Part shown: positions 7,325 through 15,410 of the stretch, in pieces
How positions within the stretch are numbered: the stretch's first letter is position 1
How the letters are laid out: every line of letters starts with the position of its first letter
Source of the DNA: Stappia sp.
Lineage (GTDB): Bacteria; Pseudomonadota; Alphaproteobacteria; Rhizobiales; Stappiaceae
NCBI GenBank assembly: GCA_002722295.1
Contig: PBLF01000019.1
Coordinates: 36,784 to 71,651, forward strand
DNA: 34,868 nt
Direction of reading: 5' to 3'
Program-made: the position numbers and the translations under genes
Notes under the pieces: generated by a model
Seen by the model: only the letters and a program-made list of their open reading frames with translations
What the model was told of the DNA's origin: nothing
Database searches by the model: none

Positions 7325-7458
7325 GGTTTCGCCTGCACGGACGCATCCGGCATCCAGGGGCACAACGTTCAAGGGCAGGTCCGGACGCGCAGGGGCTGCC
7401 CATCACACCACCCCTTGCCGTTTTCACGCCGGACATGCCTCGTTTATGGGGCCACACC

Positions 7459-8028
7459 CTAGTTCTCGGCGGAGGCCGCCGCGATCGTCGGGCCCTGCAC
7501 GACATCTCCCACGTCCACCCCCAGTTCGGCGGCGCGTCCGCCGGGCACTTCCAGCACGAAACGCACGACGGCACGGGAGGGAATGAGTTCTTCCGACAGA
7601 GGAACCGCGTTGCGCGCGATATGGGCAATACGGCCGGTCTTTTCGATGAAGAGAAGGTCAAGCGGTATCAGGGTGTTGCGCATCCAGAACGCGACCTCCC
7701 TGTCCTGACGAAAGTCAAACAGCATGCCGGCGTCCGCCGCCAGTTCGCGCCGGAACATGAGACCACGCGCGCGCGCAGCCCCCGTCTCTGCAACCTCCAC
7801 CTCGAACCGGTGCCGACCGGAGGCGGAGACGATCGCCAGCGTCTCGCGACGAAGCCCCTCCTGCGCACGGTCCTCCACGGCAGGGACGCTCTGGGCCTGC
7901 CGGGTGTCCTTCGCAAGGGAAGATGAAAAGCCGATGCCTTGCCAATCGAGCGTACCGGCGAACACGAGACCGGCGATGGCGGACGCAGCCACCACCGCAA
8001 ACGGACGAGACCTGGGAAAGCGCGACAT
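7459..8028 (-). CDS. DUF192 family protein
   Basis: A 189-residue protein with one N-terminal hydrophobic segment (about residues 9-25, signal or anchor) and a C-terminal DUF192 domain. Family blocks are ARARGLMFRRELAADAGMLF, FWMRNTLIPLDLLFI and FVLEVPGGRAAELGVDVGD. DUF192 proteins are small secreted or periplasmic beta-barrels of unknown function. The start at 8028 is chosen because it precedes the hydrophobic segment and lies 11 bases after the upstream cold-shock gene's stop; the frame is open further upstream only as a shadow of that gene. The two genes are very likely one operon, an arrangement I recall from other alphaproteobacteria. Confidence 0.9.
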   Translation of the reverse strand: MSRFPRSRPFAVVAASAIAGLVFAGTLDWQGIGFSSSLAKDTRQAQSVPAVEDRAQEGLRRETLAIVSASGRHRFEVEVAETGAARARGLMFRRELAADAGMLFDFRQDREVAFWMRNTLIPLDLLFIEKTGRIAHIARNAVPLSEELIPSRAVVRFVLEVPGGRAAELGVDVGDVVQGPTIAAASAEN

Positions 8029-8039
8029 GCGGCGCGGCG

Positions 8040-8624
8040 TCAATGGGAAGACGGGATGTGGACACCGTCCCCGTCGGGCCGGATCTCCGCCGCCATGCGC
8101 CCCTTCGGCCCCTGGCCGAACCGGACCATGACGCTCTGTCCGGGCCGAAGCTCGGTAATGCCGAAGCGGCGAAGCGTTTCCATGTGCACGAAGATGTCTT
8201 CGGTCCCCTCGCCCTGGGTGAGGAAGCCGAATCCTTTCACACGGTTGAACCACTTCACCACGGCTCGCTCGTATCCGCTCTCGGGCGTGACCTGGGTGTG
8301 CGTGCGCGAGGGCGGAAGCTGGGAGGGATGAACCGCCGTGCTCTCATCCATGGAAAGGATGCGAAAGGCCTGCATTCCACGCTGCCCGGGAACCGCCTCG
8401 CAAACGACGCGCGCCCCCTCGTAGGCGGTTCGGTAGCCGTCGCGCCTCAGGCACGTGACATGCAGCAGCACGTCCTGTCCGCCTTCGTCGGGAACGATGA
8501 AACCGTATCCCTTGGCCACGTCGAACCACTTGATCGCCCCGGCGATCACCGTGAGCTCGGAGTTGACCTCCGTGGACTCCGTGTTTCGATCGGCCTGCGC
8601 GGCCTTTGCCCCCAAATCCTTCAT
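8040..8624 (-). CDS. cold-shock protein with two CSD domains
   Basis: A 194-residue protein with two cold-shock domains, roughly residues 27-92 and 121-185. Each has the RNA-binding motifs: RNP1 KGYGFI with RNP2 DVLLHV in the first, and KGFGFL with DIFVHM in the second. Domains of this kind bind single-stranded RNA or DNA and melt secondary structure. Duplicated-CSD proteins are typical of alphaproteobacteria. The start at 8624 follows an AGAGG-type site and leaves a short acidic leader; upstream in-frame codons have no such site. The first RNP2 has Leu where Phe is usual. The gene is followed 11 bases later by a DUF192 gene in the same direction. Confidence 0.92.
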   Translation of the reverse strand: MKDLGAKAAQADRNTESTEVNSELTVIAGAIKWFDVAKGYGFIVPDEGGQDVLLHVTCLRRDGYRTAYEGARVVCEAVPGQRGMQAFRILSMDESTAVHPSQLPPSRTHTQVTPESGYERAVVKWFNRVKGFGFLTQGEGTEDIFVHMETLRRFGITELRPGQSVMVRFGQGPKGRMAAEIRPDGDGVHIPSSH

Positions 8625-8974
8625 CGTCCACGCCTCTGATACGCCGCAAGCTGGATCTATAGCGACATCGCTAAAACCTACGATTCCGCTTGTGGAGGAT
8701 AACATCCCCCCAAGCGCGGGCCAGACAATTTTGCGAAAATCTCGGGACCGCGCTGTCTGTGCAACTGTGTCTGCAATCGCGCGATTCGCAAAGCCCGCGT
8801 TTACCATGTTGCAACCATCCGCCCGCTTCCGGGTAAAATGTCTTCGCGAGGCCCCGCCCTCCCCGCTGAGCGCAATTGACGATCCCGGATGCAATTCCGC
8901 TGTGGATGAGCCTCCATCTGCCCTCTTGCCGGATCGAGAAAACATGCCTATAACCCCGCGCAACAACGGACCGG
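8625..8974. other. 350-bp intergenic region, no gene seen
   Basis: It lies between the cold-shock gene (leftward) and tRNA-Glu (rightward) and should hold both promoters. I see no convincing ORF and no GGAAC-type sigma site here. Confidence 0.4.
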
Positions 8975-9050
8975 GCGCCCATCGTCTAGCGGTCTAGGAC
9001 ATCGCCCTTTCACGGCGAAAACACGGGTTCGAGTCCCGTTGGGCGTACCA
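8975..9050 (+). tRNA. tRNA-Glu(TTC)
   Basis: A full cloverleaf can be drawn: acceptor GCGCCCA pairing with TGGGCGT (first pair G-U), D-arm TCGTCTAGCGGTCTAGGACA, anticodon loop CTTTCAC giving TTC, T-arm CGGGTTCGAGTCCCG, discriminator A and encoded CCA at 9048-9050. The D-arm and anticodon arm match alphaproteobacterial tRNA-Glu. There is no integrase nearby and no duplicated 3' end, so this tRNA is not an evident insertion site. Confidence 0.95.
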
Positions 9051-9807
9051 CTCTCCGATTTGTGTTTCCTGCGGCATCGACGCCCTTTCGGGAATCGCCC
9101 TTCACGGTCGGAACTTCCTGCCCCCTCCCAGACATCATGCTATCATGCGGCAACACGGTCATCGTGCATTGCGCTTCTGGTAGCTGACGCCGAGCGAAGC
9201 GCCAGGCCGAACTTCTGTCCGCTTTCCCGAGCAAGACCACGTTGCTCCTCGATTTTTCCGGATGGATCAAATACCCCGCGACTTTCGCATAATTATTGCG
9301 CCCACGAATTCCTGAATTTCCGATCATTGTTCAATCGCGATTGCAACTTCGGAACGGATTCGCAATTCGCAAAGGCTGCAACGAGCGGCCGGGCCCGCGC
9401 TTCATCCGCGCAGAGAATAAAACGCGCCAAAAAGCGCATTTTTGCAAAACTTCGGCCTTCGCGAAAGTTGGCACGCTTCTTGGAACTATGAGTTCGAGCG
9501 CACGATTGCCACGCGGAAGGTCAGCCCGCCGGTTGTCGGAGCGCCAAGGGAACCACGACTGTCCCATCGACCAACACGGATCGTGGACCCCTGGAACCTG
9601 AGACATCCGCCAGACGGCGCCGTCACACCCCCACCCCGGATGGCGTGTCTGGCGGATGATCTCTCTTCCCCTCTGCCCTCTCCCCTGATTCCCATCCCGC
9701 TCACGTTCGAGCCCCGTTCCCTCCGACGCAATCGGCTCCAGGCCTTTGCCGACGATACGCCTTCGCGCGCCGAAACATGCCCGGGATGCGGTTTCCCTCT
9801 CGCAAGG
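9051..9807. other. 757-bp intergenic region with a long stem-loop
   Basis: I find no credible protein gene. A leftward reading frame here is the antisense of tRNA-Glu. Near 9421-9447 a short GCGC/GCGC hairpin followed by ATTTTT could end tRNA transcription. The strongest structure is a 12-bp inverted repeat, CATCCGCCAGAC at 9604-9615 and GTCTGGCGGATG at 9647-9658, extended outward by GAGA/TCTC with one bulged base. It could be a small structured RNA or an intergenic repeat. Confidence 0.45.
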
Positions 9808-9832
9808 GGAACCAAACCCATGGAGCGGCGTT
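9808..9832 (+). promoter_or_regulatory. EcfG-type promoter for the PLDc_N gene
   Basis: GGAAC at 9808-9812 and CGTT at 9829-9832 with a 16-base spacer match the alphaproteobacterial general-stress sigma factor consensus exactly. The start codon is 91 bases downstream. Confidence 0.75.
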
Positions 9833-9923
9833 GTCTAGTCAAACCAGGCCGGCGCTAAGCTTTCCAAAGAGAACGGGTTCTCCCGAACACCGCCTCTGCG
9901 CCGCACCACAAGGAGTAGGGACC

Positions 9924-10115
9924 ATGGGTATCGAAGTCGGTGGCCTTCTCGGCCTCATCATTCTTGTTCTCGACGTCTATGCGATCGTGAAGGTCGCCGG
10001 CTCGGGTGCCTCCACGGGCGCGAAGGTGCTCTGGATCGTTCTCATTCTGTTGCTCCCGGTGTTCGGTTTCCTGCTGTGGCTGCTCGCCGGCCCCTCGAAG
10101 CCGTCTTACGCCTGA
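9924..10115 (+). CDS. PLDc_N domain small membrane protein (63 aa)
   Basis: A 63-residue protein with two hydrophobic segments (about residues 5-26 and 35-57). The layout, including the DVYAIVKVAGS stretch after the first helix and KVLWIVLILLLPVFGFLLWL in the second, fits the PLDc_N family, which corresponds to the membrane anchor of cardiolipin synthases but also occurs alone as here. The gene starts after AGGAG at 9911 and lies downstream of a consensus EcfG-type promoter. It is therefore probably made during general stress and inserted in the inner membrane. No catalytic domain is present. Confidence 0.85.
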   Translation: MGIEVGGLLGLIILVLDVYAIVKVAGSGASTGAKVLWIVLILLLPVFGFLLWLLAGPSKPSYA

Positions 10116-10191
10116 CAGCCACAACCTGAACATCGAGCGGCAGGACACGCCGCCCCCTGTCTTCCAGGCACGATAAAAACGACATGGCGAC

Positions 10192-10216
10192 GGAACCATT
10201 TCGTGCCGCGGACGTT
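10192..10216 (+). promoter_or_regulatory. EcfG-type promoter for nepR-ecfG (pair 1)
   Basis: GGAAC at 10192-10196, a 16-base spacer and CGTT at 10213-10216 form a consensus site about 150 bases before the nepR start. This implies positive autoregulation of the sigma factor operon, as known for EcfG systems. Confidence 0.75.
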
Positions 10217-10366
10217 TGAAGGGGGTGCGGCGGCTCGACACCGCCCACTTGGACCGGGATCGACCGGGGGTACGCGCCTTGTGCAGCAGCACCTCCCCAC
10301 CCGGCGCCGTCTGAGTTGCGGGTCCTGTCAAGGAAAGTCGCAGGACGCAGAAGGAAAAGGCAAAAA

Positions 10367-10558
10367 ATGTCGGATGTGACCGATAGCAATCTGCGGAGGA
10401 CGCGTCGCGAAAGTGTCGAGGAAGACATCCATTCGCGTATCGGGACGAAACTGAAGTCCTACTATGACGACGTCCTGTCGCAACCGGTGCCGGACCGCTT
10501 CACCGAGTTGCTTCGCCGCCTTGATGAACAGGCGGATTCGGCGGAGGGAAAACGGTAA
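10367..10558 (+). CDS. nepR: NepR anti-sigma factor (pair 1)
   Basis: A 63-residue acidic protein with the NepR core IGTKLKSYYDDVLSQPVPDR followed by FTELLRRLDEQ (about residues 25-55). NepR holds EcfG inactive; under stress, phosphorylated PhyR imitates the sigma factor and draws NepR away. The stop overlaps the start of the sigma gene (TAATG), so the two are co-translated in the usual order. A consensus EcfG promoter lies upstream. The window contains a second, diverged NepR at 16688-16885, which differs mostly in the N-terminal tail. Confidence 0.92.
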   Translation: MSDVTDSNLRRTRRESVEEDIHSRIGTKLKSYYDDVLSQPVPDRFTELLRRLDEQADSAEGKR

Positions 10559-11136
10559 TGGCGACGTTGTCCGCTGAAATCAGGGAAGAAATCATTTCCT
10601 GCATCCCCAGCCTTCGTGCCTTCGCGGCATCCCTTGTCGGCGTTGGAGACAGGGCCGACGATCTCGTCCAGGAAGCGTTGATGAAGGCATGGGCCAACAT
10701 CTCCCGCTTCCAGGCGGGCACGAACATGAAGGCCTGGCTCTTCATCATCCTGCGCAACACGTTCTATTCCGAGTGCCGCAAGCGCAAGCGCGAGGTGCAG
10801 GACGTCGACGGTCAGTATTCCAGCACCCTCGCCGAACATCCCGGTCAGATCGGCCACCTCGATTTCGAGGACTTCCGTGACGCGCTGGACAAGCTTCCCG
10901 CCGACCAGCGCGAGGCGCTGATCCTCATCTGCGCATCCGGCTTTTCCTATGAGGAAGCGGCTGAAATCTGCGAGTGTGCGGTTGGAACGATGAAGAGCCG
11001 GGTCAACCGTGCCAGAAACCGGCTCTCTGAGATCCTGAGTGTCGATTCAGCGGAAGAATTCGGTCCCGATCAGTCCGTGCGAGCGGCGGTGACGGCATCT
11101 CCGGGCGGGATGGAAAAAATCAGTGCCATGGACTAA
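10558..11136 (+). CDS. ecfG: ECF sigma factor EcfG (pair 1), general stress response
   Basis: A 192-residue group ECF15-type sigma factor. Region 2 spans about residues 12-80 (DDLVQEALMKAWANISRFQ, then TNMKAWLFIILRNTFYSECR), and region 4 about 100-155 (LPADQREALILICASGFSYE, EAAEICECAVGTMKSRVNRA). It would direct RNA polymerase to GGAAC-N16/17-CGTT promoters, several of which surround it. It is partnered with NepR upstream by a TAATG overlap. The last 25 residues are a poorly conserved tail, and its end overlaps the following kinase gene by 14 bases, so the three genes form one operon. A paralogue is encoded at 16134-16691; the region 2 and 4 signatures are very similar. Confidence 0.95.
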   Translation: MATLSAEIREEIISCIPSLRAFAASLVGVGDRADDLVQEALMKAWANISRFQAGTNMKAWLFIILRNTFYSECRKRKREVQDVDGQYSSTLAEHPGQIGHLDFEDFRDALDKLPADQREALILICASGFSYEEAAEICECAVGTMKSRVNRARNRLSEILSVDSAEEFGPDQSVRAAVTASPGGMEKISAMD

Positions 11137-12730
11137 ACTTCCGCCGACGAGTACGCGGCTGGACAGACGACTGTTCGGATACATGGCGGCGGCACTCGTG
11201 CCGCTCGCCGCCTTGGCGTTTCTCCTCTCCTACTCCGATCACTTGCGCCGCGCCGATGAAAATCAGGCGCGGTTTTCCGAATATGCGCGCTTGATCGCCC
11301 AGTCGAGCGCCAAGGTCATGGCGCGCGCGGACGGGTATGCCTCCGCCCTTTCGTCCAACACTCCCGCCCGCTTTTCCGACTGCCTGGCCACCTTCGAGGG
11401 AATGAGGCTGGACCTGCGCGAGGCGGTCAGCTTCGTCGCGCGCAGCAACGGCGACCTCCTTTGCGCCGCCGCTCTCGTCGACGGACGCCCCCAGATCATA
11501 AACCCGCAATCACGTCCGGACGCCGATGAGGTGCTGCCCGTGACGCGATCGGACGAGGAAACGGGTGTCGAGGTCGAGATCGGCCTGCGGCCCCAAACGT
11601 TCCTGCTCGCGCCCATCGAGGCGACGGGAGCCAAGAGCGACACGGGGTTTGCCCTGGTCGACGGCGCGGGTCGGGTGATTTCAGCCCATCTCACCAATAC
11701 CGAAGCGATCGAGGACTTCAGGAAGCTTCTCGCAGAACTCGCAGCCTCCCCGACGTCCGCCCCTCCGACCGAGGAAGTTGGCGGATGGTACGTTGCCACC
11801 GCCCCTCTACCGGGCACGGACTACGAGGTGGTGACCGCCGCCCCGGCAATGAGCTCGCTTCTCGAGCCCTGGCTCAGCATCACCCGCGCGCTCGCCCTGC
11901 CGCTACTGCTTCTCGCCATCGTGTTCCTGGTTCTGCGTTACGGCATCCAGCGCTACCTGCTGCGATATCTCCGCCACATCTACTCGACGTTCCGCCGCTA
12001 TGGCTCCGGCGACACCTCGGCCCGCGTCGGGCTGATGGCCGCCGCCCCGCCGGAGATCAACGTTCTCGGCATCACCTTCGACATGATGGCCGACCAAATC
12101 GATGGCCGCACGAGCGACCTGGAAGCGTCTCTCGCCGAACAGACGCGCCTGACGCGCGAGCTCCATCATCGCATCAAGAACACGCTGCAGATGATCACGA
12201 GCCTGATCGCCATGCAGCGCCGCGAGGCCGGCCTGCCGGAGGAACGCGCGGTGCTGCGCATCGCGCTCGAGCGGGTTCTGGCAATCTCGTCGGCCTATCG
12301 CGTTTCCTATGCCTCGAGCGAGGGAACGGACGTGCCCATCGAGGCGCTGGTGCGCGAGGTCGTGGAAACACTGCGGGAGCCGGCGATGATCTCTCACGGT
12401 CGGGTGCACATCACCGCCGACAAACTCGCTCATGCGACAATAGACCTGGATCGCGCGATCCCGCTTGCCTTCATCCTTGCCGAACTTCTGCCGCCCCGTT
12501 TCGATGCCCTTGCCCCGGGCGAGGCGGTTACCATCGCCGTGCGCGGCGGGGAGCGTATCGAACTCGCGATCTCCGGCGGCGGGGGCAATTCCGACACGCT
12601 CGACGAATTCGCCGAGGAGACACCGCTGCGCTCACGCCTCATCCGCGCCTATCTCCACCAGCTCCAGGCCACATACGAGACCGGAGAAACCGGTTCATGC
12701 CTGACGCTGCCTGGCGGGCACCTGCCCTGA
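11123..12730 (+). CDS. membrane HisKA_2 histidine kinase with degenerate ATPase domain
   Basis: A 535-residue protein that starts at GTG 11123 inside the end of ecfG. Order of parts: first membrane helix (about 14-36), an extracytoplasmic sensor domain, second membrane helix (about 253-275), a HAMP-like linker, and a HisKA_2 dimerisation helix with ELHHRIKNTLQM, where His349 is the expected phosphoacceptor. The C-terminal ATP-binding part is eroded: the N-box reads ILAELLPPRFDAL, lacking the essential Asn, no DxG box is visible and the glycine-rich loop is replaced by EETPLRSRLIRAYL. It may not autophosphorylate and could act as a phosphatase or scaffold. The position next to nepR-ecfG resembles rsiC beside rpoE2 in Sinorhizobium meliloti. 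Confidence 0.88.
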   Translation: MPWTKLPPTSTRLDRRLFGYMAAALVPLAALAFLLSYSDHLRRADENQARFSEYARLIAQSSAKVMARADGYASALSSNTPARFSDCLATFEGMRLDLREAVSFVARSNGDLLCAAALVDGRPQIINPQSRPDADEVLPVTRSDEETGVEVEIGLRPQTFLLAPIEATGAKSDTGFALVDGAGRVISAHLTNTEAIEDFRKLLAELAASPTSAPPTEEVGGWYVATAPLPGTDYEVVTAAPAMSSLLEPWLSITRALALPLLLLAIVFLVLRYGIQRYLLRYLRHIYSTFRRYGSGDTSARVGLMAAAPPEINVLGITFDMMADQIDGRTSDLEASLAEQTRLTRELHHRIKNTLQMITSLIAMQRREAGLPEERAVLRIALERVLAISSAYRVSYASSEGTDVPIEALVREVVETLREPAMISHGRVHITADKLAHATIDLDRAIPLAFILAELLPPRFDALAPGEAVTIAVRGGERIELAISGGGGNSDTLDEFAEETPLRSRLIRAYLHQLQATYETGETGSCLTLPGGHLP

Positions 12731-12775
12731 AGCTCACGCGACGCCCAAGCGCCGCTCACTTGCCGGAACAACGAA

Positions 12776-12810
12776 AACGCCGCGAGGTCCGGGACCTCGC
12801 GGCGTTTTTT
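12776..12810. terminator. intrinsic terminator between the kinase and DUF1328 genes
   Basis: AACGCCGCGAGGTCC and GGACCTCGCGGCGTT form a 15-base perfect inverted repeat followed by TTTTTT, and by AA on the other strand. It ends the nepR-ecfG-kinase operon and may also serve the converging DUF1328 gene. Confidence 0.88.
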
Positions 12811-12826
12811 CATGCATCTGCCGCGG

Positions 12827-13006
12827 TTACGCGACCGGCGGGCGACGGCCCGTGACCAGGCCGTAGATCAGCGACAGCACGAACAGCACAATGGCGACGA
12901 AGAAGATCAGCTTCGCGATCCCCACGGCGGTGCCCGCGATTCCACCGAAGCCGAGAGCCGCGGCAATCAGGGCGATAATCAGGAAGGTCAGAGCCCATCC
13001 AAACAT
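12827..13006 (-). CDS. DUF1328 small membrane protein
   Basis: A 59-residue protein starting [20 protein letters not shown], the signature of DUF1328 (YtjA-like) membrane proteins. Two hydrophobic helices (about 4-24 and 30-50) are separated by [12 protein letters not shown]. Of two ATGs six bases apart, the one at 13006 has the better distance from the AGGAGA site. The family is widespread in proteobacteria, of unknown function, and often stress-induced. A variant EcfG-type promoter lies about 150 bases upstream, linking it to the surrounding stress regulon by inference. Confidence 0.9.
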   Translation of the reverse strand: MFGWALTFLIIALIAAALGFGGIAGTAVGIAKLIFFVAIVLFVLSLIYGLVTGRRPPVA

Positions 13007-13156
13007 GGTCATTCTCCTTTTTCGCGTGTCTCCGGCCGAAGGGGCATAGAAACCGCCATGCAAGCGGCGGCGTCTTCGAAGAACTCCAAAGCTCCGGTCA
13101 GATCATGGTCGACCCGGCCTCAGCGCGTCATGCACTGTCACAAGTAAAACCCGCCC

Positions 13157-13182
13157 AACCGGAAAAAGTTCGCCCCTGTTCC
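13157..13182 (-). promoter_or_regulatory. variant EcfG-type promoter for the DUF1328 gene
   Basis: On the minus strand GGAAC (13182-13178), a 17-base spacer and GGTT (13160-13157). The -35 is exact; the -10 differs from CGTT at its first base. The same GGTTG form appears before the PRC-barrel gene. Confidence 0.45.
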
Positions 13183-13394
13183 AATTTTTCTTCATGCAGG
13201 AACAGGGTTGCAGCCGCCTCGTGACAGAAATTCCCTGCAGCAAAGGCCTGCACCAAAGGAATGATCGCGCGCGCGAGGGACATGGGCGCGACGTGCCATC
13301 ACGAAAATCGCACGGCCTCGACGATGAGCCGGCGGAAACCCGCGCCACACGGCGCGCCGGGCAAGGGGATCAGAATGACAGGGAGAAAAAATCC

Positions 13395-13420
13395 GGAACC
13401 AATTGCGCGGCCCGTTGGTT
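13395..13420 (+). promoter_or_regulatory. variant EcfG-type promoter for the PRC-barrel gene
   Basis: GGAAC at 13395-13399, a 17-base spacer and GGTT at 13417-13420, 97 bases before the start codon. A CGTT also occurs at 13413, but at a 13-base distance that is too short. Confidence 0.45.
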
Positions 13421-13516
13421 GTCTGGGTGTCAAACGGTCACGCCGGGGACGTGGTCTTGCAAATCAGCATCCCCGACGCGACCGGTAAGTCCAACAGACT
13501 ACCGGGAGACGTTACC

Positions 13517-14464
13517 ATGATCCGCACGCTTCTGACCACCACCGCCCTCGCTGCCGCCCTGACGACCGGCGCCATTGCGGCCGACGACATGAAGTCGACC
13601 GATGCGACCCGTTCCAACGGAAGCGGGTCCGCCGTCTTCAACACCATGCAGGATTCCGATCCGATGCAGAGCCAGGGGGGCTATTTTGCCGCCTCGCCCG
13701 GCCAGATCCTTGCGTCCTCGCTGATCGGACAGTCGCTGTACAACGGCTCCGGCGAGGATGCCGAGAGCGTCGGCGACGTCAATGACGTCGTCCTGTCCCA
13801 GGACGGCAAGGCCCGTGCCGTGGTCGTCGGAGTCGGCGGTTTCCTCGGCATCGGCGAAAAGGATGTTGCCGTCGACTTCACCCGCGTCAACTGGGTCGAG
13901 CGGGACGGCTCGCGCTGGCTGACGGTCGATGCGACCCAGGAGGAGCTCGAGAATGCTCCGGCCTTCGATCGCACCAACCTGCAGCCCGGCGAGAATACCG
14001 CCGCCATGGAGGGTGTGAGCGAAAAGGACACCACCGCCATGGTGACCGACCAGGCGTCGAAGGCGGGTGACGAGCTGTCCGAGATGGGCGACAGCATGTC
14101 CGAAACAGCCTCTGACGTCGCCTCCAAGATGGGCATGGACGGAGAACCCGAAACCATGACCCGGGCCGCCGATGCCTCCGCCGACGAACTGATCGGCAGC
14201 TCGGTCTACAATGCCCGGGATGAGGAGATCGGCGAGGTCGACGACGTGATCCTGGCTGCCGACGGAGCCAAGGTCGAGGCCGTTATCCTTGACGTCGGCG
14301 GCGTGCTCGGCATCAACGAGAAGCCCGTCGAGCTGAAGATGGCCTCGCTCGACATCAAGAAGGACAGTGATGGCGAGGTCCATGTGTACTCCGATTATTC
14401 GGAGCAGGACCTCGAGGCGATGCCCGAGTACAACGGAAGCTCGAGCTCCTCGACCACCCAGTAA
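13517..14464 (+). CDS. secreted protein with two PRC-barrel domains
   Basis: A 315-residue protein. ATG 13517 follows GGGAG and begins a clear signal peptide (MIRTLLTTTALAAALTTGA, cleavage expected near IAADD); the open frame upstream is non-coding. Two PRC-barrel repeats follow, about residues 66-125 (SLIGQSLYNG, VGDVNDVVLSQDGKARAVVV, GGFLGIGEKDVAV) and 222-280 (LIGSSVYNARDEEIGEVDDV, then VEAVILDVGGVLGINEKPVE). An acidic Ser/Met/Thr-rich linker joins them. PRC-barrels bind proteins or small ligands; in alphaproteobacteria such exported proteins are often stress-induced and of unknown role. It ends at a strong terminator and has its own promoter candidate, so it is a single-gene unit. Confidence 0.92.
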   Translation: MIRTLLTTTALAAALTTGAIAADDMKSTDATRSNGSGSAVFNTMQDSDPMQSQGGYFAASPGQILASSLIGQSLYNGSGEDAESVGDVNDVVLSQDGKARAVVVGVGGFLGIGEKDVAVDFTRVNWVERDGSRWLTVDATQEELENAPAFDRTNLQPGENTAAMEGVSEKDTTAMVTDQASKAGDELSEMGDSMSETASDVASKMGMDGEPETMTRAADASADELIGSSVYNARDEEIGEVDDVILAADGAKVEAVILDVGGVLGINEKPVELKMASLDIKKDSDGEVHVYSDYSEQDLEAMPEYNGSSSSSTTQ

Positions 14465-14484
14465 CGGTGATCGATTTCACCGAA

Positions 14485-14514
14485 AACGCCGGCCCACGAG
14501 GCCGGCGTTTTTGT
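14485..14514 (+). terminator. intrinsic terminator after the PRC-barrel gene
   Basis: AACGCCGGCC at 14485-14494 and GGCCGGCGTT at 14500-14509 form a 10-bp stem with a 5-base loop, followed by a T-run. Confidence 0.9.
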
Positions 14515-14558
14515 TCAGGCCTGAGCTTTTCGCAACAAAACAAAATACGACGCCGTAT

Positions 14559-14583
14559 GAAACCATTCACGTCCGGGCGCGTT
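14559..14583 (+). promoter_or_regulatory. near-consensus EcfG-type promoter for the DUF883 gene
   Basis: GAAAC at 14559-14563 (one change from GGAAC), a 16-base spacer and CGTT at 14580-14583, 33 bases before the DUF883 start. Confidence 0.55.
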
Positions 14584-14615
14584 ATTTCAGTACAACCAGC
14601 AAGGAGGTACTCACA

Positions 14616-14960
14616 ATGGCCACCAGCACGACGGCCTCGAGCCGCAACGGATCCAATCGCCAGGCCGGCGACGATGCCGCCACCATCGAGCAGAACATCG
14701 AGAGGTTGCGCGGCGATATCGCCGCCCTTGCCCAGTCAGTGACGCGCTACGGCGCCGACAAGACCGGAGAGTACAAGGATCGCGCCAACAAGGCGGGCAA
14801 GGATATCGCCGAAAGCTCGCAGCAGGCGCTGGACTCCCTGTCCGCGGAACTGACCCGGCTCGAGGATTCCCTTGCTTCGCGCGTGCGCGAAAAGCCGCTC
14901 CAGTCGCTCGGCATTGCCGCCGGCATCGGCGTCCTGATTGCCCTCCTGGCCCGGCGCTAA
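14616..14960 (+). CDS. DUF883 (ElaB/YqjD-like) membrane-anchored protein
   Basis: A 114-residue protein preceded by a very strong AAGGAGGT site. Residues about 20-90 are a long amphipathic helix or coiled coil (IEQNIERLRGDIAALAQSV and on), and the C-terminus is EKPLQSLGIAAGIGVLIALL followed by ARR, a single membrane anchor typical of the DUF883/ElaB/YqjD group. In Escherichia coli members bind ribosomes at the membrane in stationary phase. The gene has a near-consensus stress promoter and lies three bases before the next gene, so the two are one operon. Confidence 0.88.
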   Translation: MATSTTASSRNGSNRQAGDDAATIEQNIERLRGDIAALAQSVTRYGADKTGEYKDRANKAGKDIAESSQQALDSLSAELTRLEDSLASRVREKPLQSLGIAAGIGVLIALLARR

Positions 14961-14963
14961 CCG

Positions 14964-15410
14964 ATGATGCGTCTCGCCCCGCTTCTTCTATCCGCCATCG
15001 CGACGGATTTCGGCGCTCTTCTGCGCCGGCTCCGCCGCCAGGCGATCGTGTGGGTGCTCGCGGGGTTTCTCGCCATCATGGCCTATATCGCGGCCATGGC
15101 GGCGGCCGGTATCGCGCTGGCCGCCGAGACAGGTGCGTTCGAGGCGGCGCTCATTCTGGCGCTTGGCCACCTTGCCGCCGCGGTTCTGCTTGTCGCGGGC
15201 CTGATGATCGGCGAGGCCATCGCGCGCCGCCGCCGCGAACGCAATCGGGCCCTGGACAAGGACCGCAACCAGGCCCTTCTGGCCGCCGCACTAACCGTTG
15301 GAGCGGCGCATCTGCCGGGCCTGTTGCGCTCCCGTAGCGCGCTGGGAGCCGCAGCCCTTGGCGTGGTTGCGCTTCTGGCCCTGCGCTCACGCGGGACACC
15401 GTCCGACTGA
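14964..15410 (+). CDS. phage-holin-like family membrane protein (DUF1469 type)
   Basis: A 148-residue protein with two clear hydrophobic helices (about 28-53 and 63-85), a basic stretch (ARRRRERNRALDKDRNQ) and a further hydrophobic C-terminal segment near 128-142. The layout fits the 'putative actinobacterial holin-X/phage holin' (DUF1469-like) membrane proteins that often follow DUF883 genes in alphaproteobacteria; the name does not mean it is a phage gene here. The start three bases after the DUF883 stop suggests translational coupling. Two adjacent ATGs make the exact start uncertain by one codon. Confidence 0.75.
   Translation: MMRLAPLLLSAIATDFGALLRRLRRQAIVWVLAGFLAIMAYIAAMAAAGIALAAETGAFEAALILALGHLAAAVLLVAGLMIGEAIARRRRERNRALDKDRNQALLAAALTVGAAHLPGLLRSRSALGAAALGVVALLALRSRGTPSD

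Noticed and set aside
8028..8253. N-terminal extension of the DUF192 protein
   Set aside because: The extension is out-of-frame translation of the cold-shock gene; the signal-like helix starts right after the ATG at 8028.
9010..9327. Leftward frame ending in a 'RPTGLEPVFSP' peptide
   Set aside because: The end is the antisense of tRNA-Glu, a well-known artefact; the rest has no motif or ribosome-binding site.
13403..13516. Upstream start of the PRC-barrel gene
   Set aside because: The signal peptide begins at ATG 13517 after a good ribosome-binding site; the upstream part covers the promoter.
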